64,000 bases of DNA from Schistocerca nitens (lineage: Eukaryota > Arthropoda > Insecta > Orthoptera > Acrididae), in the NCBI RefSeq assembly GCF_023898315.1, contig NC_064614.1:1049916432-1049980431 (forward strand), in the 5' to 3' direction. Position numbers and translations under genes: made by a program. The notes under the pieces are model-generated. The model was not told where the DNA came from, ran no database searches, and saw only the letters and a program-made list of their open reading frames with translations. This document shows positions 44,439-56,210 of this stretch, piece after piece. Within the stretch, counting starts at the first letter, position 1. Each line of letters starts with the position of its first letter.

Positions 44439-45794
44439 TTTATTTATTTATTTATTTATTTATTGTTCCGTGGGACCACATTTAGGAGAAGTCTCCATGG
44501 TCATGGAACGAGTCAATACATGAAATTATAACACGATTGTAGAAACAGAATGAAATGAAATATAAGAAACATATTCAGGCGACAAGTCGTTAGTTTAAAT
44601 AAAGAAAATCAAGAATGTAACACTGGAATTTGCTTAATTTTTTAGCTCTTCCAGGAGCTCCTCGACAGAATAGGAGGAGTGAGCCATGAGGAAACTCTTC
44701 AGTTTAGACTTAAAAGTGTTTGGGCTACTGCTAAGGTTTTTGAGTTCTTGTGGTAGCTTATTGAAAATAGATGCAGCAGAATACTGCACTCCTTTCTGCA
44801 CAAGAGTCAAGGAAGTGCATTCCACATGCAGATTTGATTTCTGCCTAGTATTAACTGAGTGAAAGCTGCTAACTCTTGGGAATAAGCTAATATTGCTAAC
44901 AACAAACGACATTAAAGAAAATACATTGAGGGCAATGTCAAAATTCCCAGACTATTGAATAGGGGTCGACAAGAGGTTTTCGAACTTACACCATACATAG
45001 CTCGAACAGCCCGTTTTTGAGCCAAAAATACCCTTTTTGAATCAGAAGAATTACCCCAAAAAATAATACCATATGACATAAGCGTATGAAAATACGCGAA
45101 GTATACTACTTTTCGTGTTGAAATGTCACTTATTTCAGATACTGTTCTAATGGTAAATAAAGCGGCATTTAGTTTCTGAACAAGATCCTGAACATGGGCT
45201 CTCCACAACAACTTACTATCTATCCATACGCCTAGGAACTTGAACTGTTCCGTCTCGCTTATAACATGCCCATTCTGTCTGATTAAAATGTCAGCTCTTG
45301 TTGAATTGTGAGTTAGAAACTGTAAAAACTGAGTCTTACTGTGATTTAGCATCAAATTATTTTCCACAAGCCACGAACTTATATCATGAACTACATTATT
45401 TGATAATGTTTCAATATTACACACAAGATCCTTCACTACCAAGGTGGTGTCATCAGCAAACAGAAATATTTTCGAATCACCTGTAATACTAGAAGGCATA
45501 TCATTTATATAAATAAGAAACAGCAGTGGCCCCAGCACCGACCCTTGGGGAACGCCCCATTTAACAGTGCCCCATTGGGACTGAACATCATTACCACTCT
45601 CGATATTGCGGAGGATTACCTTCTGCTTTCTGTTCTTAAAGTAGGAGGCGAACCAATTGTAAGCTACTCCCCTTACTCCATAATGTTCCAACTTCTGCAG
45701 TAATATTTTGTGGTCAACACAGTCAAAAGCCTTCGTTAAATCAAAGAAAACACCTAACATTCGCAACCTTTTATTTAATCCGTCCAAAACCTCA
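44439..45794 (-). mobile_element. 5'-truncated LINE with TTTA-repeat 3' end
   Basis: On the minus strand it starts inside ORF2 (about 45790) and ends in a TTTATTTATTTA run (44439-44464). It splits the SINE type C. Single-frame coding over most of its length indicates a recent copy. Confidence 0.88.
44634..45787 (-). pseudogene. LINE reverse transcriptase, 5'-truncated, one frameshift
   Basis: A 291-codon open stretch (45787-44912) holds reverse transcriptase blocks in order: FFDLTKAFDCVDHKIL (about residues 14-30), GVPQGSVLGPLLFLIYINDM (78-97) and the catalytic FADD (110-113), then LNHSKTQFLQF and FKFLGVWID. At about 44912-44922 the frame shifts by one base in a T-rich run (tgtattttctttaatg), and the C-terminal 92 codons continue (MSFVVSNISLFPR to VEELLEELKN). 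The endonuclease and the first part of the reverse transcriptase are missing because of 5' truncation. It would copy its RNA at the target site, but this copy cannot. It resembles Jockey/CR1-type elements. Confidence 0.88.
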
Positions 45795-46005
45795 CAGAGC
45801 CCAGCGGTCTAAGGCGCTGCAGTCATGGGCTGTACGACTGGTCCCGGCGGAGGTTCGAGTCCTCCCTTGGGCATGGGTGTGTGTGTGTTTGTCCCTAGGA
45901 TAATTTAGGTTAAGTAGTGTGTAAGTTTATGGACTAATGACCCTAGCAGTTAAGTCCCAAAAGATTTTTTTCCATCGTGTTTACATCTCCTGCGATATTG
46001 TCAGT

Positions 46006-46025
46006 GGGGGGGGGGGGGGGGGGGG
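46006..46025 (+). repeat. Poly-G run
   Basis: Twenty consecutive G. Confidence 0.97.
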
Positions 46026-46329
46026 TTCAGCTGCTGAAGTCTCCCTGTTGCGTTCTCTGAACATGGCGCATGTATTATCTGCGCCATCAATCTCTGCCGC
46101 CAAAGGGTGTTGCGCGGCTGTGAACCATGGAAACTGAACACGATCCGCCTTGTTTCACCCAACTGCTAGCAGCTCATTGAGACCACGTGGCGAGCTTGTC
46201 GACGCCGTGATACCTGTCACTCTGCCCTGTTTTGGTGGGTGCGCTGTGCAAAGCTGGCCATCTGCAAGGCATCGCATTGGCTACAGAAGTGAGGTTGCGG
46301 TGTGGCGGTGACGAATTCAGAAATTCTAT

Positions 46330-47735
46330 TTCATCATTCTCTTGAGCCGTGGTGGGGCTGGCACCAGTAGTATTTCCGACATGAGTACGATCGATTTCCT
46401 AGTGCAGAGGTTTGTCCTTAGGCTTGGGCCGGCTGGAGATATAAGGGAGTGCAGACCGCGAGTAGAGAAGAGGACACAACGCTTGAGAACGGAACGCGGC
46501 GGTGCACGAGTTCGCGATTGGTTGGCGGACGGTAGCGAAGACGGCGTGCCTGAGGCCGGGCGGCGATTGTCACGTGGTTGTACTGGAGTCGGCGGGAGTT
46601 GGCCGGCGCTGTGCATTCTCCGGCAACCTCGTGAGCTGTGGATGTGCCCGCTTCCTTGGAGGGACACGCTGTTATGGTCTTGCGAAGTGATGGTCTGGCA
46701 TCTTCGCGAAATCGCCCCAGCATCAAGACACCCAGTTAAGTACGATCTTGGTACAGTAAGACGTTGCACGACGTGTGATGTTCTGCTTGTTCCGTTTCAT
46801 TTGAGGCCTCCTACTAAGCGTGTGCTCTGCTTCCGCATAATACTAATGTATTTGCCGATGTGTGTCATTAAGTTCTAGTGAGTGCCGGTTCTCGTAAGCC
46901 GTTTCATTTCCCACTGTTAGTTTATCAGGTACTGTTTCAGTTAAAGGGAGAACTTTCTAGACAAATTGTTTGTTGTTTAGCCTTGATTTTATAGAGTTTA
47001 TTTACTGGTCAATCTCAAATCTTAAGGTTAAGAACGGTTTTCCTACCTTCTGTTGTCAGGTGTGGTCTGTGTTTCAGTGAGCTGAAGCGGCGGGCAACTG
47101 AAGCGCAGGGCTTCTATAAGTTTGGCTTACGGGCAATGGGCTTCGCCTGAGCTCGTGTGTTCCTCTTCGGTAGCGTTTGCTTGGTTACATTTTGGTGGCC
47201 TACTCGACGTGTGGTTGCAAACGGAGCCACGTCTTGGTTCGAAGTCAAGTATTACTTCTCCCAGTCGGTTCCACCGTTCGTGGTTAAACTTCGGCCATAC
47301 AAGCTTGGACCTTGCTTCTGTTGTTACACATTTATCATTGTACAAAGTTGTAATTTTCTATGCCCTATTCGTGTTGAAGTTGAGGCTGTGTGTCAAATGT
47401 TATTTTACATGTAATGTAAGGTTTTAATTGAAAGGGTCTTAAATAATGTGTCTTAACTAGAATTGTTTGTTAAAGATATGGTTAAATTCAGCCTCAGTGG
47501 CTTCTGTCAATTTTGGGGGGAAATCGTGGGCTACATGTAATGTTAATTGAAAGGGTCTTAAATAATGTCTTAACTAGAGTTGTTTGTTAAAGTTGTTTAT
47601 TAACTTGCTCATGATTTATGTAATGAGCGTCTCTCAAATAATCTTGCCCGAGTGGCGCTTGTCAAATTTTAAGTGAGATTGTTTTCGTTAATTAATAAAC
47701 CCATTGGAACTGAAATGTTCACTTTATTGGGTCAG
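46330..47735 (+). repeat. Long non-coding block with AATAAA end and a paired duplication
   Basis: GC-rich first part, AT-rich second part. 'attgaaagggtcttaaataa' with flanks occurs twice (about 47426-47480 and 47543-47600). AATAAA at 47694-47699. Same layout as the blocks at 11.6 and 29.4 kb. The overlapping frames on both strands at 46326-46878 are probably by-products of GC content. Confidence 0.35.
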
Positions 47736-48129
47736 CCCTTCCACCTCTTTAGATTGAAAGGTTAAACAAAACTGCTGTTAAGTATCTCCGTTCCAGTACT
47801 ATGCTGCCATAGTCGCCAGAGCGCCAGGCGATGGTGAATCTTGCCAAGGCACATCTCATATCCCTCTCTCGCTGTGACCTCGAAGGAACTATGGTCAGGG
47901 CTTGCACACACTATGTTTTAGTGCTAGCGTGTCCATCTGCGTGTCATTTCATAGCAGAACGACGACGCCGTCGGGGGACTTTGATTAATGTTCTTACTGA
48001 AGGGTCTGCCGTGCATGCACATTATATTATGCTATAGTCTGAATAACGTCACCTCCGTACCAACATTAGGTAGTCTTCGGACTCTCCTTTGGCTCAGTTC
48101 CCCCGGATGCGATGATGGATCTGCTTGCT
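47736..48129. other. No gene recognised
   Basis: Mixed DNA without a domain or clear repeat. Confidence 0.5.
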
Positions 48130-48275
48130 AAGGCCGCGCTGGGTAGTCGTGCTCCCTCGGGCGTGGGTGTGTGCGTTGTCCATAGCGTAAGTTAGATTAA
48201 GTAGTGTTTAGGCTCAGGGATCGATGACCTCAGCAGTTTGGTCCCATAAGACCTTTCCACAAGTTTCCAAAACCC
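48130..48275 (+). mobile_element. SINE relic (type D)
   Basis: Tail 'gggatcgatgacctcagcag' followed by 'tttggtcccataagacc', with a degenerate, partly deleted tRNA head (aaggccgcgctgggtagtcg). Related in tail to type C and to the minus copy at 51930-52099. Old copy. Confidence 0.65.
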
Positions 48276-49906
48276 TGCTTGCTAACACAGAGGACGAAGT
48301 CCTTGATGCTATAGAGGTAGGTTCTATGAAAAGGTTGCCCTGGCCCTAAGGGCCTCGTACTAGTTTTATCGGACATTTCGTCCCCTTCTGGCACCCGTGT
48401 GGACGGAGATTTTTCATGAGCTTATGTCACCTTTCGTGTGAGTTCCAGACGGTTTCCTCGATTTTTTCCTCATTCCCATCCACAAACCTCCGGGTATCTT
48501 ACAGGCATGCAGTTACTGCCCCCTTGGCGTTACTCGACAGCGACACAATGATCTTTGCCCGATGTTGGCTGCACGACTTATACGGACAGCTTGGTGCGTG
48601 GTTTCTCCCGATAAAACTTCTTTGGGAGGTGCCAATAGCATCCGCACTACCCTCTATCGCTAGCGGGACGTAATCGCTCTTGCTCATTCCCGTCGTGTGG
48701 CTGGGCTTTTGGCAGCTCTTGACTTCAGCAAGGCGTTCAGTCAGGCCGATCATGACTACCAGGAAGGGGTGCTCTGCAATATGACGTATTGGGTCTCCTT
48801 CACGGAGCTACGTCTCGTGTACTCTAAAGTGACCGCCACACGCCTCCCATCTCGATCCGTCGGTCAGTACGTCAAGGTTGCCTGCCCTCTGCACTGTTGT
48901 ATAGGTTCACTATGGAATCGTTGCTCTGCGGCGTCCGTCAACGCCTTTCTGTGACCACGTATTCAGCTGCACTGCTTATGCGGACGATCTCGTCATTGTT
49001 CTGCGTAGCGGTGCTGAGGTTAGGGCGTCACTGACATGTATTACCAAATACGGCGAAGCTTCGGGTAGTTGCTTTTAACGTCTGCAAATCGAGCATCATG
49101 GCTATAAGTGCGGGGTGTCCAGGGGACAGCGCTGCTCCCTTGCGGGTAGCTGATACTAACCGATGCTTAGGACTCGATTTCCCAAAATGGTTCAAATGGC
49201 TCTAAGCACTATGGGACTTATTACCTGAGGTCATCGGTCCCCTAGACTTAGAACTACTTAAACCTAACTAACCTAAGGACATCCCATACATCCATACCCA
49301 AGGCATTCGAACCTGCGAACGTAGCAGCAGCGCGGTTCTGGACTGAAGCGCCTAGAACCGCTCGGCCACAACGGCCGGCTCGATTTCACAAATGATCTGT
49401 GGCACACGATTGATCTCAACTGCCGACGCCTACTTTCCCAACCACGAGCTGGGCTATTAGATTTGCGTTTACGAGCGCTCGATCTTCTGCAATAGACACC
49501 ATAGGTAAATGTATATTTGGCGTCACACATCCCCCACGTGGCAGGGACACTGCATATTACGCCATCCATGGCCGGCCGCATGCTTGTGGCATTGGGTTCA
49601 TTTGTTTGTCACGGTTTGCTGTTCAAGGTCAGGTAAGAGACCCTCCCCTTACCGCAGTGCAGGGGCGTTTTAGGTCTGTGTCATGTGACTGACAGAGCGA
49701 TAACCCCTTTCATTGGCTCTCACATGGCACTGAGGCGTCGTTATCCTACTTGCCTTACCAGCCTATTGCTGGCGGCCCTTGCACCTCACCCTCTCTCACT
49801 ACCTATCCCACTTTCGAATGTCCCTCAGTGCATCTTTTACTTCTGCCACTTTTTCGTCGACCTGAGCTACATCCTATAGGTCAGCCACTTGTGTTATGGG
49901 CCAATG
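48276..49906 (+). pseudogene. LINE reverse transcriptase relic
   Basis: The plus strand reads LAALDFSKAFSQADHDY (about 48710), then CTAYADDLVIVLRSGAEVRA (about 48968-49025) with an intact YADD, then a C-terminal part to about 49900. Stops and indels are frequent. The 'LDFSKAF--ADHDY' and YADD spacing is like the relic at 36.6-41.1 kb. A SINE (49185-49378) interrupts it. The hAT element inserted at or next to its 3' end. Confidence 0.7.
49185..49378 (-). mobile_element. SINE type A
   Basis: Minus orientation. Target duplication ctcgatttccca (49173-49184) and ctcgatttcaca (49379-49390), one mismatch. Small deletion next to the B box (aggcattcgaacctg). Confidence 0.92.
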
Positions 49907-50255
49907 GTTTAAACCAGGAGTAGGCAAGTAATTTTAGATGGGGTCCGGATACTTTTGAAAATTTTCATCGGAATAAAAAAAGCAACTCATGTTCCTTACT
50001 AATTTTTAATTTTCGATCACAAAGTAATATGAAAAACAATAGCCGTAACTATCAAAAATCAATGGGAGAAATTACATTTTCGGTCTTGAGGCAGTTTTTT
50101 TAAGTTAGGTTCACGCGAGGTTATGCGAAGAGTGTCTCCAAGGCAGGTAGTCGTTAATCTTCAGCCATATTAGTTCTTCAGAAAATTCATTTTTGAAAAT
50201 GATGTTTCACAAACGTATGAGGAGCTAAACCAAGTAAACGGATAATTTTTTAAAA

Positions 50256-50450
50256 AAATTCAAATGGCTCTGAGCACTATGGGACTCAACATCTTAGGTC
50301 ATAAGTCCCCTAGAACTTAGAACTACTTAAACCTAACTAACCTAAGGACATCACACACACCCATGCCCGAGGCAGGATTCGAACCTGCGACCGTAGCAGT
50401 CCCGCGGTTCCGGACTGCAGCGCCAGAACCGCACGGCCACCGCGGCCGGC
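50256..50450 (-). mobile_element. SINE type A in hAT
   Basis: Perfect 15-bp target duplication gataattttttaaaa at 50241-50255 and 50451-50465. Tail slightly trimmed; head complete. Confidence 0.93.
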
Positions 50451-50737
50451 GATAATTTTTTAAAATTACCGTATTTTCCTGGGACATGTTTACTCCAGTA
50501 TTCTTCGCCGGATGCTGTTTTATACGTTTGCAAGGAAATGTCATGTGGAGGAATGACTTTGAAAAGCGGAACATCATCGTAGCTACTGCTGGTGGCGAAA
50601 CTTCAAAAGGCGATTTTAAGAATCGCGACAACATCTCTATATCTGCGAAGTCTTAGAATCCTGCTGCAAAGTCCATCCTAAGATCTGAAATAAAATCTGA
50701 AAGTACTTCAATATCTAGTTCACAATTATTTTTATAT

Positions 50738-51657
50738 TCAAGTTTTGCTGGAAAGTGAATAAAATCCTGATGTACAATGTCTTTTTGAAGGTAATCCCGC
50801 TTGCGATGGAAAGAAAACACGCTGTATCAGATTAAATACTAATTTCGCATTTCCCTGTAGCTCAGCATTGAGAGCTTCTGAATGTTTCAAATGTCTTTCA
50901 CGAAAGCCACTGATAAAATCTTGCGTACGTTTGCTGGGAAATCGAGATAGGTTCTTCTTCTTGTCTACGAAAGAGGCTATTTCTTCTTTCGTTGGCCAGA
51001 AACGTTCAATGACGTGACCTTTACTTAGCCAGCGAACATCGTCGTGCTGCAGTGACTCAGAAAGCGCTGAAACACGCCCTTGGAACCGTCTGCGCTGAAG
51101 AGCGATACGAGACCATATAAAATAAATCAACTTCATCGAGTTATCCATTACTTTTTTCAGAGTAGCAGTAAGCTTTCCACAAAGGGCTGTAGGGTGAATT
51201 ATGCAATGATAACATAGTAGTCTAGAACTTTTATACTTATTTCTCTTTGATAGTCCCTTTTCTTTACTGATCATCACTGGCGCCCCGCCGGTTGAAAAAG
51301 ACATTATTTTATTGTACCTAATGGTTGATATTGTCATAACGATATCAAAGGTCTCGAATGAACCTGCTCCGCGAGTCTTGTCTTTGAACAGCAATATTAC
51401 TAGCAGTTCTTCCCTAAATACTTTACTTTAAATATCGAAAAATCGCACGAAAGTAGGAATTTCTTCATCATTAAAAAAGTCACAAGAGACCGCAAGTGGT
51501 GTGGCGTCTTCTGCAGAAGTTCAAGCAAACTTACTATCAGCGCCAAAATTTCAGTTCTTCTTGCGTCGGTTGTTGCTGACAATGAAATTTTGTTTGGTAT
51601 CTCAGACGCTGAAAATGGCTTTTTCTGTTTATGAAGCACCCAGCACACTCGCAACAC
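50738..51657 (-). pseudogene. hAT transposase relic (GTF2IRD2/ZBED-like group)
   Basis: 51657-51400 contains KKPFSASE and ISLSATTDARRTEIL, matching the region before the first catalytic Asp. 51394-50738 contains SFSTGGAPVMISKEKGLSKR, then LLCYHCIIHPTALCGKLTAT, then HDDVRWLSKGHVIERFW, the most conserved hAT catalytic-domain blocks. The pieces are in different frames. Remaining C-terminal dimerisation sequence probably lies in 49915-50737 but is decayed. This group includes transposases recruited as host genes elsewhere; the stops here argue against that. Confidence 0.82.
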
Positions 51658-51929
51658 TGTTTCGGCAGATTTTGCTTACTCGCTTGCAGAGCGATTTTGT
51701 AAGGCCATTCTATTTTTTGCAGTAAAGTAGATATGAGTAGAGATTTTTTTGACGAGCTACACTACCCAGAGGCAAAGTTTTCAGAACTGTTGATGAGATG
51801 TTCGGTAGTGTCGCTTTAAATTGGTGTGTTTAACAAAGGCGACAGTTTCAACTAAAGGTAAACCGGAACAGCTCCAACTCTATAACGCAGCGCATAAAAA
51901 AGAGAAGTTCTTCAGTCCACTCAGTCGAA

Positions 51930-52099
51930 AAAGTTCCTATGGGACTAAACTTCTGAGGTCATCGGTCCCTAGGCTTACACACTACTTAATTTAACTTAAA
52001 CTAACTTACTCTAAGGGCAACGCACATGCCCGAAGGAAGACTCGAACCTCCGACGGGGCAAGCCGCTCGGACCGTGGCGCGGCTGCCTCGCACGGCTTT
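51930..52099 (-). mobile_element. SINE type D in hAT
   Basis: Minus orientation, from 'gttcctatgggactaaac' to the head complement 'ctgcctcgcacggc'; B box complement 'agactcgaacctccg'. Head and tail differ from types A and B. Confidence 0.8.
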
Positions 52100-52738
52100 A
52101 GATTTGTTCTTTATAAAAATACCGCCGCCCGGCAAAAAGCGTGCGCCGATGAACCGTAAAGGAGCAGCTTCCATGTCACAGGTCGGCGTGTACACCCGAC
52201 CGATAGATAAAATGTCATTTCACATCAAAGTTTCTTAAAGCGAGCGGCGCTAAGCTTTTGTTCGAGCTACGAACACAAAAAGTGTGTTAAAATGAATATG
52301 CCTGTTCAGATTACAACAGGCTTCATAGGTTGCTAGAGTCACTGACTGATTTATACAGTTTCCCATTCCATTAAACAAAATTCTAATGTTGCCTTCGGGA
52401 GTACAGAGCTTCTACGTGGATCAACACAACACGCTGTGCCGGTCGGCCAGCTTCCTTCGTTCAGCCTACGCCCTTCAGCGCACTCTCCCCCACTACAGTG
52501 CTTAGAAACTACGTATTTAATCTGTCTACTACGCATTATCATATGAGTCACGCAGTTACGTGCAAAATACAATTAAGAGTCGTAAGGGTGGCACTCAAAC
52601 GTATGTTACCCACGGAAAAATATTTTTTAAACAATTTTCTTGACTATACTTTCAAAATATTTTTGGTGGTCCACATTTTGGCCTCCAGTGGTTCGGACCT
52701 GGACCACGGTCTGCCAGTTGCCGACCGCTGGTTTGAAC

Positions 52739-53554
52739 TAGAGAATATAGGAAACGTTAGGACACCAAGTTTTCTTGACCTGTACATAGCGAGATCATAG
52801 GTGCCTGAAAGTTTCGAAATATGATAACTCACACGTATGCGAGTGGCACATGCACGAGAGAAAACTTCCTGATCTGTCGCATTCGCAAAAACTTACAAAT
52901 AAAAATAAATTTCCTTTTTCCACGTCTATGGTCACAAATTTTTATGTCATCAGACTACAAGTTTCGGTCTATAATGTACAGCAGTGCTGCTGACGAGATG
53001 ATTCTTGGGTGTATCATTATTTACATATGTTTGACGATGTCGGCGCTGATTTTGTGTTTAGCTTTTGAAGATGCCACTATGGCTCCAATATATTAGGACA
53101 TGTTTTTGTAAAATAGATCTGAAAATGATCGTGATATACCAAAACCTGTAGTCTGATGACACAGAAATTTGTACCATAGATGTGAATTAAAGGAAATTTA
53201 TTCTATTTTCGCGTCACTGTTCAATTTGCGACCATGTCCCAGCTTGTAGGACTTACTAAATAATTCATGGCTCACATTGTCGTTTTGTACTATGGCACGA
53301 CACACACAGAAATCAGTGACTGAGGCAGGAACACAAATAATAAACATGAAATATTCACTTAAATGTCAATGAGGATCATGAAAATCGTAATACAGTCGTC
53401 TAATAACTAAGAATCTATTTGTTGTGGTGTGCAACGCTCCGTCGTTTGTATGCACAAGAAACTCTGCTCCCTGCAGAATAATTTTGTTTCTTCATGAGTT
53501 TTTAATAACGCTTAGCACTGAGTCCTTGTGTGGCATGCAAAGCGCAATACGTAG
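52739..53554. other. No gene recognised
   Basis: AT-rich, with chance frames only. Confidence 0.6.
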
Positions 53555-53556
53555 TA

Positions 53557-55096
53557 CCGGGTGGATATAATTACCTGTTCCTTATTTAACATGTTATAAC
53601 ACGGAAACTAATTACCGTACGAGTACCAAACTTGGAAGCATTAATGTCCAGAGTAAGAGGTGCATAGTTTTCATGCGTCACCGCACCACCGTCCAGTTCC
53701 AACGATGGCTGCCAGATGCCGTGATCAGTCATCGTGATTCATGGTCTCACAAACTTGACCAGTCGCAATGCACATGTTGACGTGTCAACATGAGCTTGGA
53801 CAAAAGGAGCAGCAGTAATACTACAGGTGCTCTTCGAGAATATCGCCGGCTGAAAAGATTATGGAAGGGTCATCTTGCTCCACCTGCTGTGCACAGAATG
53901 ATGAAGAGGTTGGAATCAACTGAAGAACTGGGCGTCGCTTCGGAAGGAGGCCGAAGACCGGTTGCACCACAGGTGGTTAATGAAATCGCTGTTCCTACGG
54001 CAGACAACGCTGCGCAAAATTCCCGATCATCTGGCGGGGCGCGTGCTGTATCATGACGGTTGAACATCCCGTGGTCCACTGTATGGAAAGTGCTTCGAAC
54101 CAATCTCAAATGGTATCCGTACAAAATCCATATTGTACAGCAGCTTGCACCGCAGGACGCACAACGACGTATTGACTTCGCTCTCAACTTTCTCGCAAGG
54201 ACTGAAGTGGACGAGGACTGCCCCTACCTATAGGAAGACGAAGTTCATTTTTGTCTGAGGTGAACACAAAGATCTGCCGAGTGTGAGGATCTTCACGTCC
54301 AGTCACTGTGCATGAAGTTCCTCTATATGGTGAATGTGTCACCGTATAGTGTGGCTTCACGGCTGCGTTAATCATTGGCCCATTCTTTCTTGAACAGGTT
54401 GGCGCTCGAGAACCAAAGGCGTGCAGTGTGACTGGCCAGCTTTGCTGCAATATGTTTTGCCAGCATGTCATACCTGCCCTACAGGAGAGAGACGCACTAA
54501 ACTCAACAGTTTCCATGCAAGGTAGGAGCCCAGCGCACTCCTCTAACTGTACTCTGATTTCTATACAAGTTGTAAATAACTTTTCAGTTCCTGTATTTTA
54601 ACCATGCTTCCTTCAAAATGTCAAAGAGTGTATAAATCGCTCGTGAAGCTCACCTGCTTTCGTTTCCAAATACTAGGCCGCCACGATCACCTGATCTCAC
54701 TACCTGTGATTTCTGGTTGTGGGGCTACCTGAAGGACGGGGTTTACCAAGGGAACATTCACATATGGGCTGGTCTGAAGAGCAGTATATCAAGATAATTA
54801 GCCAGTGTACTTACGGATATGATTCGTTCTGCTGTGCAGAATGCAGTCCTGCGTTTTCAGAGCTTCTGGACACTCTCGGGCGCCATATTGAGCCTCTTTT
54901 GTAGCAGTAATGACACCGGTATGTAATGGTATGCTGTACCGTACCAGCATATTAAATGTGTTTCACCTGACTTGTTTCTGCAATATTTCTCTTCCCCATG
55001 TCGTTGACATTAATGCTACCAATTTAGTCCTCGCACGGTAACTAGTTTCCGTGTTATAACGAGTTAAGTAGGGAAAATTTAACTACAATCACCCGG
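53557..55096 (+). mobile_element. Mariner-like transposon, decayed
   Basis: Left end CCGGGTGGATATAATTA and right-end inverse CCGGGTGATTGTAGTTA. The subterminal 'gttataacacggaaacta' is present at both ends, inverted. TA flanks the left end (53555-53556); the right flank is CA. Length 1540 bp. Confidence 0.85.
53790..54904 (+). pseudogene. Mariner-like transposase relic
   Basis: Starts MSLDKRSSSN with REYRRLKRLWKG, then a GRRPV-type basic motif. After a frame change the sequence STVWKVLRTNLKWYPYKIH follows, then near 54235 EDEVHFCLR (the first Asp block, DEAYF type). Near the end PPRSPDLTTCDFWLWGYLKD keeps the third Asp. The middle, including the second Asp, is scrambled by indels and stops. 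Similar in layout to the 2030-5034 element but a separate family by sequence. Confidence 0.82.
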
Positions 55097-55539
55097 CACA
55101 AATGGTTTCTAGCCTTTACACTTAGTCGGTCCCTTCATGAGCAAGTACTTTATTTCATAAAGATAACACGCAGCAGTTTGTTTAAAAGTTCAGCAGTTGT
55201 TTCACTTCCAAAAAGGATCGATGTTTTTTGTTATTATGTTCTATACAAGTATTTGCAACATGTAAAATTCAAAAAAGGAAAAATTATCTTGTCTATTCCC
55301 TGCACGTTTTTTTCTTTATATAGCTAAGAATATCCTACAGTGGAACACGTTTCCATACATATTAATCACCCAATCCTTAGAAGTAATAATCAAAAAATCG
55401 TATAGACATACGTAATGATACAATATGAACTATGTAGTTTTTTTAGACAGCTTTGGTGGCACTGTAATTAAATGTAGTCCAATCACTCTCTCATTTATTA
55501 AATAATGTTGATTAAATAATTAAATAATGTTGATTGATC
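55097..55539. other. No gene recognised
   Basis: AT-rich, no feature seen. Confidence 0.6.
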
Positions 55540-56210
55540 ACTGAAAATATTAAATCAGAAGAGGATGTTCCAACAAAGAATCTTGCGAAACACAGCCTCC
55601 CTCTTGGCCCACGGGATGGAATAAATTTGGTGACAGAAAGTATTGTTGGGAACAACATTCATATGGTACTCGCATTCTATAATTACTCAGGTCTTGCCAG
55701 AGAATACTTGAATACGTAACAACAACAGGTTCGCTAGTTCAGCCTTCTGATCTTCTCCAAGGCACTCAGATTCTTGAGGCTTGTTGTCGATTTTAGTCGA
55801 ATCAAGCTGTTTGTTGTTTATAGGTGTTGGCACAGGTTCTTGATCGTGGTCGACAAGGTAACTGTCTACTCACAGTACCTCGCTACTCATTGCCTTCAGT
55901 TTAAAATCCCGGCAGAATCTGCAATGTCTTTGCTTAGTACGAATTTAATCTACAATCGTCACTCCTATTTCTAAAAACTTCTGCTTTTAATGTCGACCTT
56001 CGTGTTACTCCATCCATACCTAACAAACACGGCGCAGACAACCCTCTTACTACGAGAAAAGTGTATTCTATTGCTCCGTTTTCGAATTCTATCAACACCT
56101 GTTCCTGCTTCTCCAGTCTTTGTGTACGGACGCCAACAGCTTCCGATACCACACAATTCTGCACTGACAACGTCGGAATCTTGGTCGTTTCACAGTCTTT
56201 TATAAGAAAT
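55540..56210 (-). pseudogene. Ty3/gypsy-like pol fragment (protease end and start of reverse transcriptase)
   Basis: The minus strand 56170-55934 reads KQEQVLIEFENGAIEYTFLV then GLSAPCLLGMDGV, the C-terminal LLGMD pattern of retroviral-type aspartic proteases. After a frame change (about 55850-55600) come QKAELANLLLLRIQVFSGKT and YSIPWAKREAVFRKI, the usual entry to a gypsy reverse transcriptase (QK--L--LL----VFS... YPIP). Stops are present; the rest of pol is missing. LTRs were not found. It is a fragment of an LTR retrotransposon and not functional. Confidence 0.6.

Larger units (their letters stand above)
44428..45971 (+). mobile_element. SINE type C, split by a LINE
   Basis: The first 13 bp (gccgcgcgggatt) are at 44428-44440. 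The remainder, with 'gcggtctaaggcgctgcagt' and B box GGTTCGAGTCC, is at about 45795-45971. Perfect 11-bp target duplication ccatcgtgttt at 44417-44427 and 45972-45982 encloses both pieces, so the LINE entered this SINE after it had landed in the Tc1 relic. Confidence 0.85.
49915..52730 (-). mobile_element. hAT-type DNA transposon with two SINEs inside
   Basis: The left end CAGGAGTAGGCAA and the inverse of the right end CAGCGGTCGGCAA are hAT-style TIRs. The 8-bp flanks gtttaaac (49907-49914) and gtttgaac (52731-52738) are the target duplication with one mismatch; 8 bp is diagnostic for hAT. Without its SINEs it is about 2.4 kb. The transposase is on the minus strand and broken. Confidence 0.85.

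Noticed and set aside
46326-46878. Overlapping 147- and 178-codon frames as a gene
   Set aside because: They are antisense to each other in GC-rich DNA of a repeat-like block, with no domain and no conservation signal I can judge.
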